Below, piece by piece: positions 53,497 to 62,245 of a DNA stretch of 64,000 nt. The stretch spans positions 496,001 through 560,000 of the forward strand of contig JADKHN010000006.1 in the NCBI GenBank assembly GCA_016721725.1, written 5' to 3'. A program made the translations under genes and the position numbers. Source of the DNA: Chitinophagaceae bacterium. GTDB lineage: Bacteria; Bacteroidota; Bacteroidia; Chitinophagales; Chitinophagaceae. The first letter of the stretch is position 1; each line of letters starts with the position of its first letter. The notes below the pieces were generated by a model. That model had not been told where the DNA came from and did not search any database. It saw only the letters and a list, made by a program, of their open reading frames with translations.

Positions 53497-54516
53497 ATGC
53501 GCAAGCGATTGTATTCCATACTGAATTATGTCATTTTCCTGGGTGGCGGCATATTCCTGGTCTGGTGGCAATTGAGGGGTATGAGTCCGGAAGATGAAAA
53601 AGAATTTTACAATGCCTTCCGCTATGCCAATTACTGGCTGATCATTCCGGTGATCGCGATGTCGCTCCTCAGCCACCTCAGCCGGTCCATGCGCTGGAAA
53701 CTGCTGATGGAATCCATGGAATATCAGCCCAAGCTAAAAAATGTCTTTGCCGTGACCATGATCGGTTACCTGGCCAATTCAGCTGTTCCCCGGTTGGGTG
53801 AGATCCTGAAGTGCACCTTGCTGGCCCGGTATGAAAAACTCAAAGTGGACAAACTGGTGGGCAGCATCCTGATCGAAAGGGCCTTTGATTTCCTTTGCTA
53901 TATCGTCTTCATCGGACTCACCATCCTGATCCAGTTGAATGTACTGGGCGGGTATATCGGCAACAAAGTGTCGGGTATCGGACAGGGGCCGGGCATGCCC
54001 CTCTGGCTGAAACTAACCATCATCGGGGCCTCCGTCATCCTTTTCTTCCTGGCCTTGAAATTGCTCTTTCGCAAATACCCGGATAACAAGGTCATCAGCA
54101 AGATCCGGCATTTCGTCAGCGGCATCGGCATCGGCATCAGGTCCATCGGCAAACTCAAGAAAAGAAAAGCCTTTATCGCCCATACCCTGTTCATCTGGCT
54201 GATGTACCTGCTTCAGATCTATATCGGTTTCCATGCCATGGGCGGAACGGCCCACCTGGGCATCAAGGCCGCCTGTTCGGTACTGACGCTGGCCACACTG
54301 GCCATGATCATCACCCCGGGCGGGATCGGATCCTTCCCGCTTTTCGTGATGGAGATCCTGACCCTCTACGGCATCGCTTCCCCGTTGGGAAAAGCGTTCG
54401 GCTGGCTGATCTGGGGCGTATCCACCGGGATCATCATCGTCATCGGACTCCTCTCGCTGATCATCATGCCCTATATCAACCGAAAAAAACATGAAATCGA
54501 CCCGACACATACCTGA
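53497..54516 (+). CDS. YbhN/LPG-synthase-TM-type integral membrane protein
   Basis: A 339-residue protein with about eight membrane helices, of the family that forms the flippase domain of MprF and free-standing relatives (UPF0104). It begins MRKRLYSILNYVIFLGGGIFLVWW, followed by the family blocks LLSHLSRSMRWKLLME near residue 62, NSAVPRLGEILKCTLLARYE near 104 and ITPGGIGSFPLFVMEIL near 270. No synthase domain is attached, so lipid flipping or transport is the likely role. Its end overlaps the next gene by 26 bases, so the two are translationally coupled. Confidence 0.87.
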   Translation: MRKRLYSILNYVIFLGGGIFLVWWQLRGMSPEDEKEFYNAFRYANYWLIIPVIAMSLLSHLSRSMRWKLLMESMEYQPKLKNVFAVTMIGYLANSAVPRLGEILKCTLLARYEKLKVDKLVGSILIERAFDFLCYIVFIGLTILIQLNVLGGYIGNKVSGIGQGPGMPLWLKLTIIGASVILFFLALKLLFRKYPDNKVISKIRHFVSGIGIGIRSIGKLKKRKAFIAHTLFIWLMYLLQIYIGFHAMGGTAHLGIKAACSVLTLATLAMIITPGGIGSFPLFVMEILTLYGIASPLGKAFGWLIWGVSTGIIIVIGLLSLIIMPYINRKKHEIDPTHT

Positions 54517-54988
54517 CCGCATTTTCACCCCGGATGCCCTGAAGCAACAGTTGAAACGCTGGCGGCTCCAGAACAAGAAGATCGTGTTCACCAACGGGGT
54601 CTTCGATATCCTGCATGAAGGGCATATCGCTTCCCTGTCGGAAGCCGCGGGCTATGGCCATATACTCATCGTCGGGGTCAATACCGATGCTTCGGTAAAA
54701 AGACTGAAAGGCGAAAGCCGTCCCGTGAACGGTGAACAATCCAGGGCTTTATTGCTCGCGACCCTGATGATGGTGGATGCGGTCATCCTGTTTGAAGAGG
54801 ATACGCCCCTGGATCTGATCACCGCGATCATGCCCGATGTTTTGGTAAAGGGTGGCGATTATACCCCGGAACAGGTGGTGGGCGCCAAAGAAGTCATCGC
54901 CGCAGGCGGTGAACTGAAGATCGTTCCCATCCTGGAAGGTTTTTCCACAACGGGCATCATTGAACGCATGAAGGGAACATCAGGCTAA
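54491..54988 (+). CDS. rfaE2: D-glycero-beta-D-manno-heptose 1-phosphate adenylyltransferase
   Basis: A 165-residue cytidylyltransferase-like enzyme that activates heptose-1-phosphate with ATP for LPS core synthesis. The nucleotide motif FTNGVFDILHEGH is at residue 33 (HxGH replaced by the usual HEGH), with VGVNTDASVKRLKG near 75, RPVNGEQSRALLLA near 91 and VLVKGGDYTPEQVVGA near 120. It corresponds to the C-terminal domain of bifunctional HldE; the kinase half is not here. The 26-base overlap with the membrane protein gene suggests a joint role at the envelope. Confidence 0.92.
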   Translation: MKSTRHIPDRIFTPDALKQQLKRWRLQNKKIVFTNGVFDILHEGHIASLSEAAGYGHILIVGVNTDASVKRLKGESRPVNGEQSRALLLATLMMVDAVILFEEDTPLDLITAIMPDVLVKGGDYTPEQVVGAKEVIAAGGELKIVPILEGFSTTGIIERMKGTSG

Positions 54989-55089
54989 TGGCTGTTGCCG
55001 TTATTTCACTTAAATTTAATACGCTGTCCGGGATTCATATGGCGCTGGTCCATAACTTCGCGACACTTCAATACTTGTAACAAACGGAT

Positions 55090-57168
55090 TTGCTTAAAAG
55101 AAAGATCATATTCCGCGATATCAGCTGGCTTTCCTTCAATGCCAGGGTATTGCAGGAGGCGGCGGATGATACGGTGCCCCTGCGTGAAAGGATACGCTTT
55201 CTCGGCATCTTTTCCAACAACCTGGATGAATTCTTCCGGGTAAGGGTAGCCGCTTTGAAACGCATGATCGAACTGGGGAACCGGTCCAGGATGCACCTCG
55301 AACTGGACCCCGGAGCCATTATCGAAGAGATCCAGGACAAGGTGCTGGAACAGCAGAAGGAATTCGAAAGGATCTGGAATGAGATCCTGCGGGAACTCAG
55401 GAAACAGGATATCTTCCTGGTCAATGAAAAACAACTCAACCGCGAACAGCAAAAATTCATCCTCAATTATTTCCAGGAAGAGATCCGCAGCAATATCGTT
55501 CCGCTGATGATCGAGAGCATCCACGAATTCCCGGTGCTGAATGACAAATCGATCTACCTGGCCTGCAAATTGTCGAAAAAGGACCGGAGCATACCCCAGA
55601 AATACGCCCTCGTATCGGTACCGGCCAGACGCTTATCCAGGTTCCTGATCCTGCCGTCCAGCCAGGGCAGGCAATACATCATCCTGCTGGAGGATGTGAT
55701 CCGGTTCTGCCTTCCTTCCATCTTCGCTTTCTTCGGCTATGACAATTTCGCCGCCCATATCATCAAGGTGACAAGGGATGCCGAGATCGACATCGATAAC
55801 GACGTTTCCACCTCGCTCATACAAAAGATCGAAAAAGGATTGAAGAACCGGAAGAAAGGCAAGCCCGTCCGGTTCATCTTCGACAAGGCCATCGACCCCT
55901 CCCTCCTCACCTACCTGGTGAAACGGATGGGACTGAAGGACAAGGACAGCCTGATTCCGGGAGGCCGCATCCATAATTTCAAGGATTTCATCGATTTTCC
56001 GGAATCGGTATTCGATTATAAAAAACTCCGGAAAAAGCCCTTCATCCATCCCGACCTGCGGAATATCAAACGGGTGACCGACCTGGTGCTGAAAAAAGAT
56101 GTGTTGCTGAATTTCCCTTACCATTCATTTGACAGCGTGATCGACCTCCTCCGGGAGGCCGCCATCGATCCCGAAGTATCGAGCATCAAGATAACCTGTT
56201 ACCGCCTGGCGCCCCGCTCCAAGATCATCAATGCCCTGACCAATGCCGTCAGGAACGGCAAACAGGTGACCGTGGTGCTGGAATTAAGGGCCCGCTTCGA
56301 TGAAGAGGCCAACCTGGAATGGAAGGAGGAACTGGAAGAAGCTGGAGTAAAAGTGTTGCTCGGCGTTCACAACATGAAAGTACACGCCAAGATCTGCCTG
56401 ATCAAGAAAAGGGTGAACAACCAGACCATCCATTACGGATTCGTGAGTACCGGCAACCTGAATGAAAGGACCGCACAGATCTACGGGGATCATTGCATCC
56501 TCACCTCCGACCGCAATATCATGGCTGATGTGAACCGGATCTTCAATTATTTAGAACAGCCCAAAACGCGGGGTCCTATCCTGAAAACCTGCAAGACCTT
56601 AATGGTCAGCCCGGTCGGGATGCGCAAACAACTGATCCAGCTGATCAGCCGGGAGATCGCATTCGCCAGGGCCGGCAAACCCGCCCTGATCATCCTGAAA
56701 CTGAATTCCCTGAGCGATGAGATCCTGATCGACAAATTATATGAGGCGGCCCGGGCCGGTGTCGAGATCAAACTGGTGATCCGGGGAATATTCTGCCTCC
56801 CCACCGAGAATAAGAAATTCAAGATCCCCATTCAGGCCATCAGCATCGTGGATGAATACCTCGAACATGCCCGGGTGATGATCTTCGGCAACGGAGGTAA
56901 GGAAAAAGTGTTCATCTCCTCGGCCGACTGGATGGTTCGTAACATCGACCACCGCATCGAAGTGGCCGCGCCGGTCTTTGAACAGAACATCAAACAGGAA
57001 CTGAAGGACATCGTCCTGATCCAGTTGAAAGATAATATAAAGGCCAGGATCCTCGACAATGACCTCAGCAACCAGTATGTGAATCCCCGCAATACCCGTA
57101 AGGTCAGAAGCCAGGTGGAGACCTATAATTATCTCTATAGGAAAATGATGCGCAAAAACCAATCCTGA
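55090..57168 (+). CDS. ppk1: Polyphosphate kinase 1
   Basis: A 692-residue enzyme that polymerises ATP gamma-phosphate into polyphosphate, often membrane-associated. The start is a TTG at 55090 (LKRKIIFRDISWLSFNARVLQEA). The PPK N domain has LGIFSNNLDEFFRVRVAALKRM near residue 38. The phospholipase D-like catalytic half shows KITCYRLAPRSKIINAL near 370, VHAKICLI with the phospho-accepting His432, YGFVSTGNLNERTAQIY near 448 and ISSADWMVRNIDHRIEV near 610. It is 100 bases after rfaE2 and 177 before a Ppx/GppA gene, so synthesis and breakdown genes are adjacent. Confidence 0.96.
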   Translation: MLKRKIIFRDISWLSFNARVLQEAADDTVPLRERIRFLGIFSNNLDEFFRVRVAALKRMIELGNRSRMHLELDPGAIIEEIQDKVLEQQKEFERIWNEILRELRKQDIFLVNEKQLNREQQKFILNYFQEEIRSNIVPLMIESIHEFPVLNDKSIYLACKLSKKDRSIPQKYALVSVPARRLSRFLILPSSQGRQYIILLEDVIRFCLPSIFAFFGYDNFAAHIIKVTRDAEIDIDNDVSTSLIQKIEKGLKNRKKGKPVRFIFDKAIDPSLLTYLVKRMGLKDKDSLIPGGRIHNFKDFIDFPESVFDYKKLRKKPFIHPDLRNIKRVTDLVLKKDVLLNFPYHSFDSVIDLLREAAIDPEVSSIKITCYRLAPRSKIINALTNAVRNGKQVTVVLELRARFDEEANLEWKEELEEAGVKVLLGVHNMKVHAKICLIKKRVNNQTIHYGFVSTGNLNERTAQIYGDHCILTSDRNIMADVNRIFNYLEQPKTRGPILKTCKTLMVSPVGMRKQLIQLISREIAFARAGKPALIILKLNSLSDEILIDKLYEAARAGVEIKLVIRGIFCLPTENKKFKIPIQAISIVDEYLEHARVMIFGNGGKEKVFISSADWMVRNIDHRIEVAAPVFEQNIKQELKDIVLIQLKDNIKARILDNDLSNQYVNPRNTRKVRSQVETYNYLYRKMMRKNQS

Positions 57169-57247
57169 TCAAAGAGCCTGCTGATCGCTAATTATCCACA
57201 AAACCCGTTTTAATCATTCCCGTTCATTAAGGTGAGTCGCATGAGTT

Positions 57248-57255
57248 TATCTTTG
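57248..57255 (+). promoter_or_regulatory. -7 box for ppx/gppA
   Basis: TATCTTTG followed by C lies about 90 bases upstream of the TTG start; the -33 element is not obvious. Confidence 0.4.
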
Positions 57256-57345
57256 CAAAGTCTGGGTTTACAAGATCATTCTTTGCAGGTCAGTCAACAT
57301 CATGCAAAGAATTTAACCCATAAACCCTTAAACGTTTAAACCTTT

Positions 57346-58233
57346 TTGAAACTCGCCGCCATCGACATAGGAAGCAATGCCGCCCGTTTACTCATCACGG
57401 AAGTGGAAACCGGGCCTGACGGGAAACCGGTATTCAATAAACTGAACCTGGTGAGGGTCCCCTTGAGGCTGGGATTCGATGTGTTTGAACAGGGGTTCAT
57501 CCCCAAGGCCAAGATCGGGATGATCCTGCAAACCATGAAGGCCTACAAGCACCTGCTGAACGCCTATGAGGTCACCCGCGTGATCGCTTGTGCCACCAGC
57601 GCCATGCGAGACGCCGGGAATGCCGCTGACATCATCCGGAAGATCAAACTGGAAACGGATATCTCCATTGAAGTGATCAGCGGCGATATGGAAGCCAGCC
57701 TGATCTATGAGAACCATATCGCCGAAAACCTCGACAAAGACCACAGCTATATGTATATCGATGTGGGCGGCGGCAGTACCGAACTCACTTTCTTCGGGAA
57801 CGGACAGGTGACCTTCAAGGAGTCCTTCAACATCGGCACCATACGGCTGCTCAAGGACCTGGTAAAGGAGAAACACTGGGATGACATGAAAGATAAGATC
57901 AAAGTGGCCACGAAGGGACAAAAAGAAGTGGTGGCCATCGGCAGCGGCGGAAATATCAACAAGGTGTTTTCCATGAGCAAGAGAAAAGACCCCAAACCAC
58001 TACCCCTCGACCTGCTACGGGATTATTACAAAGAACTCAGCAATGTGAGCCTTGAAGAAAGGATCAACCGCTACAAACTCAGGCCCGACCGGGCGGATGT
58101 CATCATCCCGGCGCTGTTGATCTACATCAATGCCATGCGCTGGGCCGGAGCCGTGGAAATCTATGTTCCCAGGATCGGACTGGTGGATGGTCTGGTGCAG
58201 CATTTGTGGGAAGAAGTGAGGAAAGAGAAATGA
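57346..58233 (+). CDS. Ppx/GppA-family exopolyphosphatase
   Basis: A 295-residue ASKHA-fold phosphatase that removes terminal phosphates from polyphosphate or hydrolyses pppGpp. The phosphate-1 motif is KLAAIDIGSNAARLLI right at the TTG start, ACATSAMRDAGNAADI is near residue 85, and the phosphate-2 motif YIDVGGGSTELTFF near 130. VAIGSGGNINKV follows near 195. It lacks the C-terminal HD domain of long Ppx proteins, as is usual for the roughly 300-residue form. It lies just downstream of ppk1, which supports polyphosphate turnover. Confidence 0.92.
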   Translation: MKLAAIDIGSNAARLLITEVETGPDGKPVFNKLNLVRVPLRLGFDVFEQGFIPKAKIGMILQTMKAYKHLLNAYEVTRVIACATSAMRDAGNAADIIRKIKLETDISIEVISGDMEASLIYENHIAENLDKDHSYMYIDVGGGSTELTFFGNGQVTFKESFNIGTIRLLKDLVKEKHWDDMKDKIKVATKGQKEVVAIGSGGNINKVFSMSKRKDPKPLPLDLLRDYYKELSNVSLEERINRYKLRPDRADVIIPALLIYINAMRWAGAVEIYVPRIGLVDGLVQHLWEEVRKEK

Positions 58234-58411
58234 TTGAAGATTTTAGATTTTAGATTTCGGATTTCATAACCAGTATAAGAAGTTGAAGGTTTATACTGAG
58301 ATCGCAAATCGCTGATCTTACCTTTTTTTCTTTTGCCCTGAATGATCACGGCTGAACTCCAACAGCTTCTCATTCTAAAATCCGAAATCTCTAAAATCTA
58401 AAATCTTCAAT
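58233..58411. repeat. Long inverted repeat with 'agattttag' arms
   Basis: The arm at 58233-58264 (starting ATTGAAGATTTTAG) and the arm at 58378-58411 are inverted copies over about 30 bases with one 2-base gap, enclosing about 113 bases. This could be a third type of small palindromic element or a terminator-like structure. The remaining sequence to 58486 is AT-rich with no further feature. Confidence 0.6.
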
Positions 58412-58486
58412 CTAAAATCTAAACTCACCCCCTACTTTAACATTTCCTCTAGACTTAATCTCTTTTCTTTACGTTAACCCTTCAGC

Positions 58487-59578
58487 ATGAAAAAATTAAT
58501 CCTCTTATCTTTTTTCAGTTGTGCCGGATCCTGTTTCGGCCAGGCTCCCATCCCCTATGCAGATTTCATCCATACCGATACTGCTGTTAAATGGGCGGCC
58601 CTATATACTTCTTATGTAAACCTGACCCCGGTCAATCCGCAATACGACATCCGGAAATTCTATGCAGCCAAACTGAAGAAGTCGGCTGTCACATCCTATT
58701 CTGATGACCCGAAGAATAATGCCGTAACCTCCGGAACCACCAATGACCGCGAATTCATCAACCACATCAGGGCGGTTGATTTTGATGAGACCCGGATGAA
58801 CTGGTGGTTGCGCTACGACAACCGCAAGAACAACGCCGAAAGTATTTTCTTAAATGAGAAGAACTCTTGCGACACCTGCCTGTTGAAGAACAAGCTCTCT
58901 TTCTTCAAGGTTAAGCAACTCCTGCGTTACCAGGACAACAAATTCTACATCAATAATATCCTCCTGTCTCCCGTCATCTATACCAAGGAAAAAGGTTCCT
59001 TCAAGGAACAAGCCCAGTGTTTCGAGACCGTCAATTTCGCATTCCAGGATCCTCGGGAGCGTATCCTGACCATTCCTTCCGATGCCAGATACATCGGGAG
59101 GGCCTGCAATAACCTTGTCCTGATACCCAATGCGGAAAGCGCCCGTCTGGAAAACTCCATACTCACCCCGGAGAACTGGAATCTTGCCGGGATCCTGCAT
59201 GAGGACATCCTGTCTGGCAACATACAGGCATATAATGCCGACAAGTCCATTTATCCCGACAAGAAGTACCTGGTCAAAGCCAGCGACCTTGATGCCTATA
59301 AGAACCCCGCTGATACGGTCATGGTACTGGATAGCCTGGGCGAAGTGACTGAATACCGGGCCGTCAGGCGAACGATCGATTATGACAGCATTTATAGTTT
59401 CACCCTGGTACAGGATTTTTATTTTGATTTCACCCGGGAGAGATTATATTCCAAAGCCGTCGCACTGATCCCGCGTATCAAAGTGAACACCAGCATGGGT
59501 ATCTTTATCGGGTATACCGATTACTGGGGCGTACTCTTCCCCGAAGAAAAATTGAAAAGTATACGAAAAACAAAATAG
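58487..59578 (+). CDS. Exported protein, GldN/PorN-like (tentative)
   Basis: A 363-residue protein with signal peptide ending GSCFGQ. The C-terminal part has the pattern of GldN, a periplasmic component of the type IX secretion motor complex: a strand and helix reading FTLVQDFYFDFTRERLYSKAVALIPRI near residue 305, then TDYWGVLFPEEKL, like the family's EDWFFDKERS and LFWxYFPE blocks. An N-terminal domain (YADFIHTDTAVKWAALYTSYV) also fits. It is not next to other gld genes and differs at several positions, so it may be a paralogue with another role. The identification rests on pattern only. Confidence 0.45.
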   Translation: MKKLILLSFFSCAGSCFGQAPIPYADFIHTDTAVKWAALYTSYVNLTPVNPQYDIRKFYAAKLKKSAVTSYSDDPKNNAVTSGTTNDREFINHIRAVDFDETRMNWWLRYDNRKNNAESIFLNEKNSCDTCLLKNKLSFFKVKQLLRYQDNKFYINNILLSPVIYTKEKGSFKEQAQCFETVNFAFQDPRERILTIPSDARYIGRACNNLVLIPNAESARLENSILTPENWNLAGILHEDILSGNIQAYNADKSIYPDKKYLVKASDLDAYKNPADTVMVLDSLGEVTEYRAVRRTIDYDSIYSFTLVQDFYFDFTRERLYSKAVALIPRIKVNTSMGIFIGYTDYWGVLFPEEKLKSIRKTK

Positions 59579-59597
59579 CTTTATTGAAAATTGACGC

Positions 59598-60413
59598 ATG
59601 TCTGTTCAAAAAGAGATCAAGAAGGTCACGACCAATACCTTACAGAAAATGAAGGCCGCCGGAGAGAAGATCTCCATGATCACGGCCTATGATTTTTCAT
59701 TTGCCCGTATTTTCGATCATGCAGGCATCGACATCATCCTTGTAGGCGACAGCGCCAGCAATGTGATGGCCGGACATGAGACCACGCTGCCCATCACCCT
59801 CGACCAGATGATCTACCATGCCCAAAGTGTGGTCAGGGGTATCCATCGCTGCCTTGTTGTGGTGGACATGCCCTTTGGTTATTACCAGTCCAACTCCGAA
59901 ATCGCCCTGGCCTCCGCCATCAAGATCATGAAAGAGACCGGCGGCCATTCCGTTAAACTGGAAGGCGGCGAGGAAGTGCTCGATTCCGTCAAAAAGATCG
60001 TCGGTGCGGGTATACCGGTCATGGGTCACCTGGGCCTGACTCCCCAGAGCATCTATAAATTCGGCACTTACACCGTCAGGGCCAAGGAAATGGATGAGGC
60101 CGAGAAACTGAAGAAGGACGCTTTGTTATTACAGGAAGCCGGCGCCTTTGCCATCGTGCTGGAAAAGATACCCGCTACCCTGGCCAAGATCGTCAGTGAA
60201 AGCCTGCACATCCCTACGATCGGTATCGGCGCCGGTGGAGATTGTGACGGCCAGGTGCTGGTGATGCACGATATGCTGGGCATCAATACCGAATTCAAAC
60301 CGCGTTTTCTCCGTCAATACCTAAACATGCACGAACAGATCACCACGGCCGTAAAACAGTACATCGATGACGTGAAGTCGAAGGATTTTCCGAATGAACA
60401 GGAACAATATTAG
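59598..60413 (+). CDS. panB: 3-methyl-2-oxobutanoate hydroxymethyltransferase
   Basis: A 271-residue cytoplasmic TIM-barrel enzyme that transfers a hydroxymethyl group from methylene-THF to ketoisovalerate, the first step to pantoate. Diagnostic blocks are KISMITAYDFSFARIFDHAGID near residue 21, LVGDSASNVMAGHETTLPIT near 49, VKLEGGEE near 115, MGHLGLTPQS near 137 and PTIGIGAGGDCDGQVLVMHDMLG near 205. The GldN-like gene ends 19 bases upstream, so they may share a transcript. panC is at 52238. Confidence 0.96.
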   Translation: MSVQKEIKKVTTNTLQKMKAAGEKISMITAYDFSFARIFDHAGIDIILVGDSASNVMAGHETTLPITLDQMIYHAQSVVRGIHRCLVVVDMPFGYYQSNSEIALASAIKIMKETGGHSVKLEGGEEVLDSVKKIVGAGIPVMGHLGLTPQSIYKFGTYTVRAKEMDEAEKLKKDALLLQEAGAFAIVLEKIPATLAKIVSESLHIPTIGIGAGGDCDGQVLVMHDMLGINTEFKPRFLRQYLNMHEQITTAVKQYIDDVKSKDFPNEQEQY

Positions 60414-60417
60414 GTAG

Positions 60418-60575
60418 ATTTAAGATTTTAGATTTTAGATTTTAGATTTTCTTTATCCGTGACCGCTTTATAAACATAGAATGGTTTAGCCCATTCCGAA
60501 ATCTAAGATCTGCAATCCCCAATTCAATTTCGGTCATCTCCATACTCAAACTCCCGTTACAGTTCCGTAACTTTG
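60418..60575 (+). promoter_or_regulatory. AT-rich repeat and promoter region of the ALDH gene
   Basis: Bases 60418-60450 hold repeated AGATTTTAG. A -7 box TAACTTTG lies at 60568-60575, about 33 bases upstream of the start codon. Confidence 0.45.
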
Positions 60576-60607
60576 CACCCTGAAAATTAAAATCTCAGGT
60601 CAGCCAT

Positions 60608-62131
60608 ATGGATTTCCTAAAAGCACTTCAAATAAAACCGAATAACGCCGGCGTTTCAACGGGATTGAAATGGATCAAAAGCAAGGGTGAACAGCTCAAC
60701 TCCACCTCTCCCGTCGACGGTAAACTCATCGCTTCAGTTAACGGAGCCGATTCCGCATCTTATGAAGCGGTGATCGGCAAGGCACAGGAAGCCTTTATGG
60801 AATGGCGCACCTGGCCCGCACCCCGCCGGGGCGAAGTGGTTCGCCAGGTCGGCGAGGAACTGAGGAAACATAAGGATGCCCTGGGAAAACTGGTCAGTTA
60901 CGAAATGGGCAAGAGCCTGCAGGAAGGTCTGGGCGAAGTGCAGGAAATGATCGACATCTGTGATTTCGCCGTAGGACTATCCCGCCAGTTACACGGACTC
61001 ACCATGCACAGCGAAAGGCCGGGCCACCGCATGTACGAGCAATACCATCCGCTCGGCATTGTGGGCGTGATCTCCGCCTTTAATTTTCCCGTGGCGGTAT
61101 GGAGCTGGAACAGTATGCTGGCCTGGGTCTGCGGAGACGTATGCATCTGGAAGCCCAGTGAAAAGACGCCATTATGCGCCGTAGCCTGCCAGAACATCAT
61201 CCAATCCGTTTTCAAAAAGAACCAGGTCCCCGAAGGGGTGTCCAATATCATCGCCGGCGGACGTGAAGTGGGTGAATGGATGAGTCATGATCCGCGTATC
61301 CCGCTGGTATCCGCAACCGGCAGTACCCGCATGGGCAAGGCCGTTGGCGCCGCAGTGGGTCAAAGACTCGGCCGCAGCCTGCTCGAACTGGGGGGCAATA
61401 ACGCCATCATCATCACCGCGGATGCCGACCTCGACATGGCCCTGATCGGAGCCGCTTTCGGCGCCGTGGGTACGGCCGGGCAGCGATGCACCTCAACCCG
61501 CAGGCTGATCATCCACGAAAAGATCTATAACAAATTCCGGGATAAGCTGGTGAACGCCTACAAACAACTGAAGATCGGCAACCCGCTCGACCAAAAGAAC
61601 CATGTGGGTCCGCTGATCGACAAGGACGCGGTGAAACTGTACCTCGATTCCATAGAGAAATGCAAGGCTGAAGGAGGAAGATTCCTTGTTGAAGGCGGCG
61701 TATTGAAAGGAAAAGGATACGAAAGCGGTTGTTATGTCAAACCCTGTATCGCCGAAGCGAAGAATCATTTTTCCATCGTGCAGCACGAGACCTTCGCCCC
61801 CATCCTCTACCTGATGAAATACAAGACCCTGGATGAGGCCATTGCCTTACAGAATGGAGTTCCCCAGGGATTATCTTCCGCTATCATGACCAATAATCTC
61901 CGTGAAGCGGAACAATTCCTGTCACAGGCGGGAAGCGATTGCGGAATCGCCAACGTGAATATCGGAACTTCAGGAGCCGAGATCGGCGGTGCTTTCGGCG
62001 GTGAAAAAGAAACCGGCGGCGGACGGGAAAGCGGAAGCGATGCCTGGAAGGTCTATATGCGCAGGCAGACCAATACCATTAACTATACCCGGAAACTCCC
62101 CCTGGCCCAGGGCATCAAATTCGACTTATAA
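60608..62131 (+). CDS. Aldehyde dehydrogenase, ALDH7 (aminoadipate-semialdehyde dehydrogenase-like)
   Basis: A 507-residue NAD-dependent dehydrogenase. The Rossmann region has SAFNFPVAVWSWNSMLAWVCGDVCIWKPSEKTPL near residue 158; FSATGSTRMGK-type sequence (VSATGSTRMGKAVG) binds NAD near 238. The general base Glu is in LLELGGNNAI near 260 and the nucleophile is Cys294 in GQRCTSTRRL. The GGAFGGEKETGGGRESGSDAWKVYMRRQT block near residue 460 is characteristic of ALDH7, which acts on alpha-aminoadipate semialdehyde in lysine breakdown. No lysine-catabolism neighbours are present, so the natural substrate is not certain. Confidence 0.92.
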   Translation: MDFLKALQIKPNNAGVSTGLKWIKSKGEQLNSTSPVDGKLIASVNGADSASYEAVIGKAQEAFMEWRTWPAPRRGEVVRQVGEELRKHKDALGKLVSYEMGKSLQEGLGEVQEMIDICDFAVGLSRQLHGLTMHSERPGHRMYEQYHPLGIVGVISAFNFPVAVWSWNSMLAWVCGDVCIWKPSEKTPLCAVACQNIIQSVFKKNQVPEGVSNIIAGGREVGEWMSHDPRIPLVSATGSTRMGKAVGAAVGQRLGRSLLELGGNNAIIITADADLDMALIGAAFGAVGTAGQRCTSTRRLIIHEKIYNKFRDKLVNAYKQLKIGNPLDQKNHVGPLIDKDAVKLYLDSIEKCKAEGGRFLVEGGVLKGKGYESGCYVKPCIAEAKNHFSIVQHETFAPILYLMKYKTLDEAIALQNGVPQGLSSAIMTNNLREAEQFLSQAGSDCGIANVNIGTSGAEIGGAFGGEKETGGGRESGSDAWKVYMRRQTNTINYTRKLPLAQGIKFDL

Positions 62132-62245
62132 AACGATCAAAATGCCTTAAAACTGCCTATTTTCGGGTAGTTGACAAATAATATTTACTTTTAAAGCCAG
62201 AATAAACGATCTAAAACCCATTCAACACCACAAAACTGTACATTG

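Noticed and set aside
54995..55243. Small gene overlapping the start of ppk1
   Set aside because: It is in another frame over the conserved PPK N-terminus and has no recognisable sequence.
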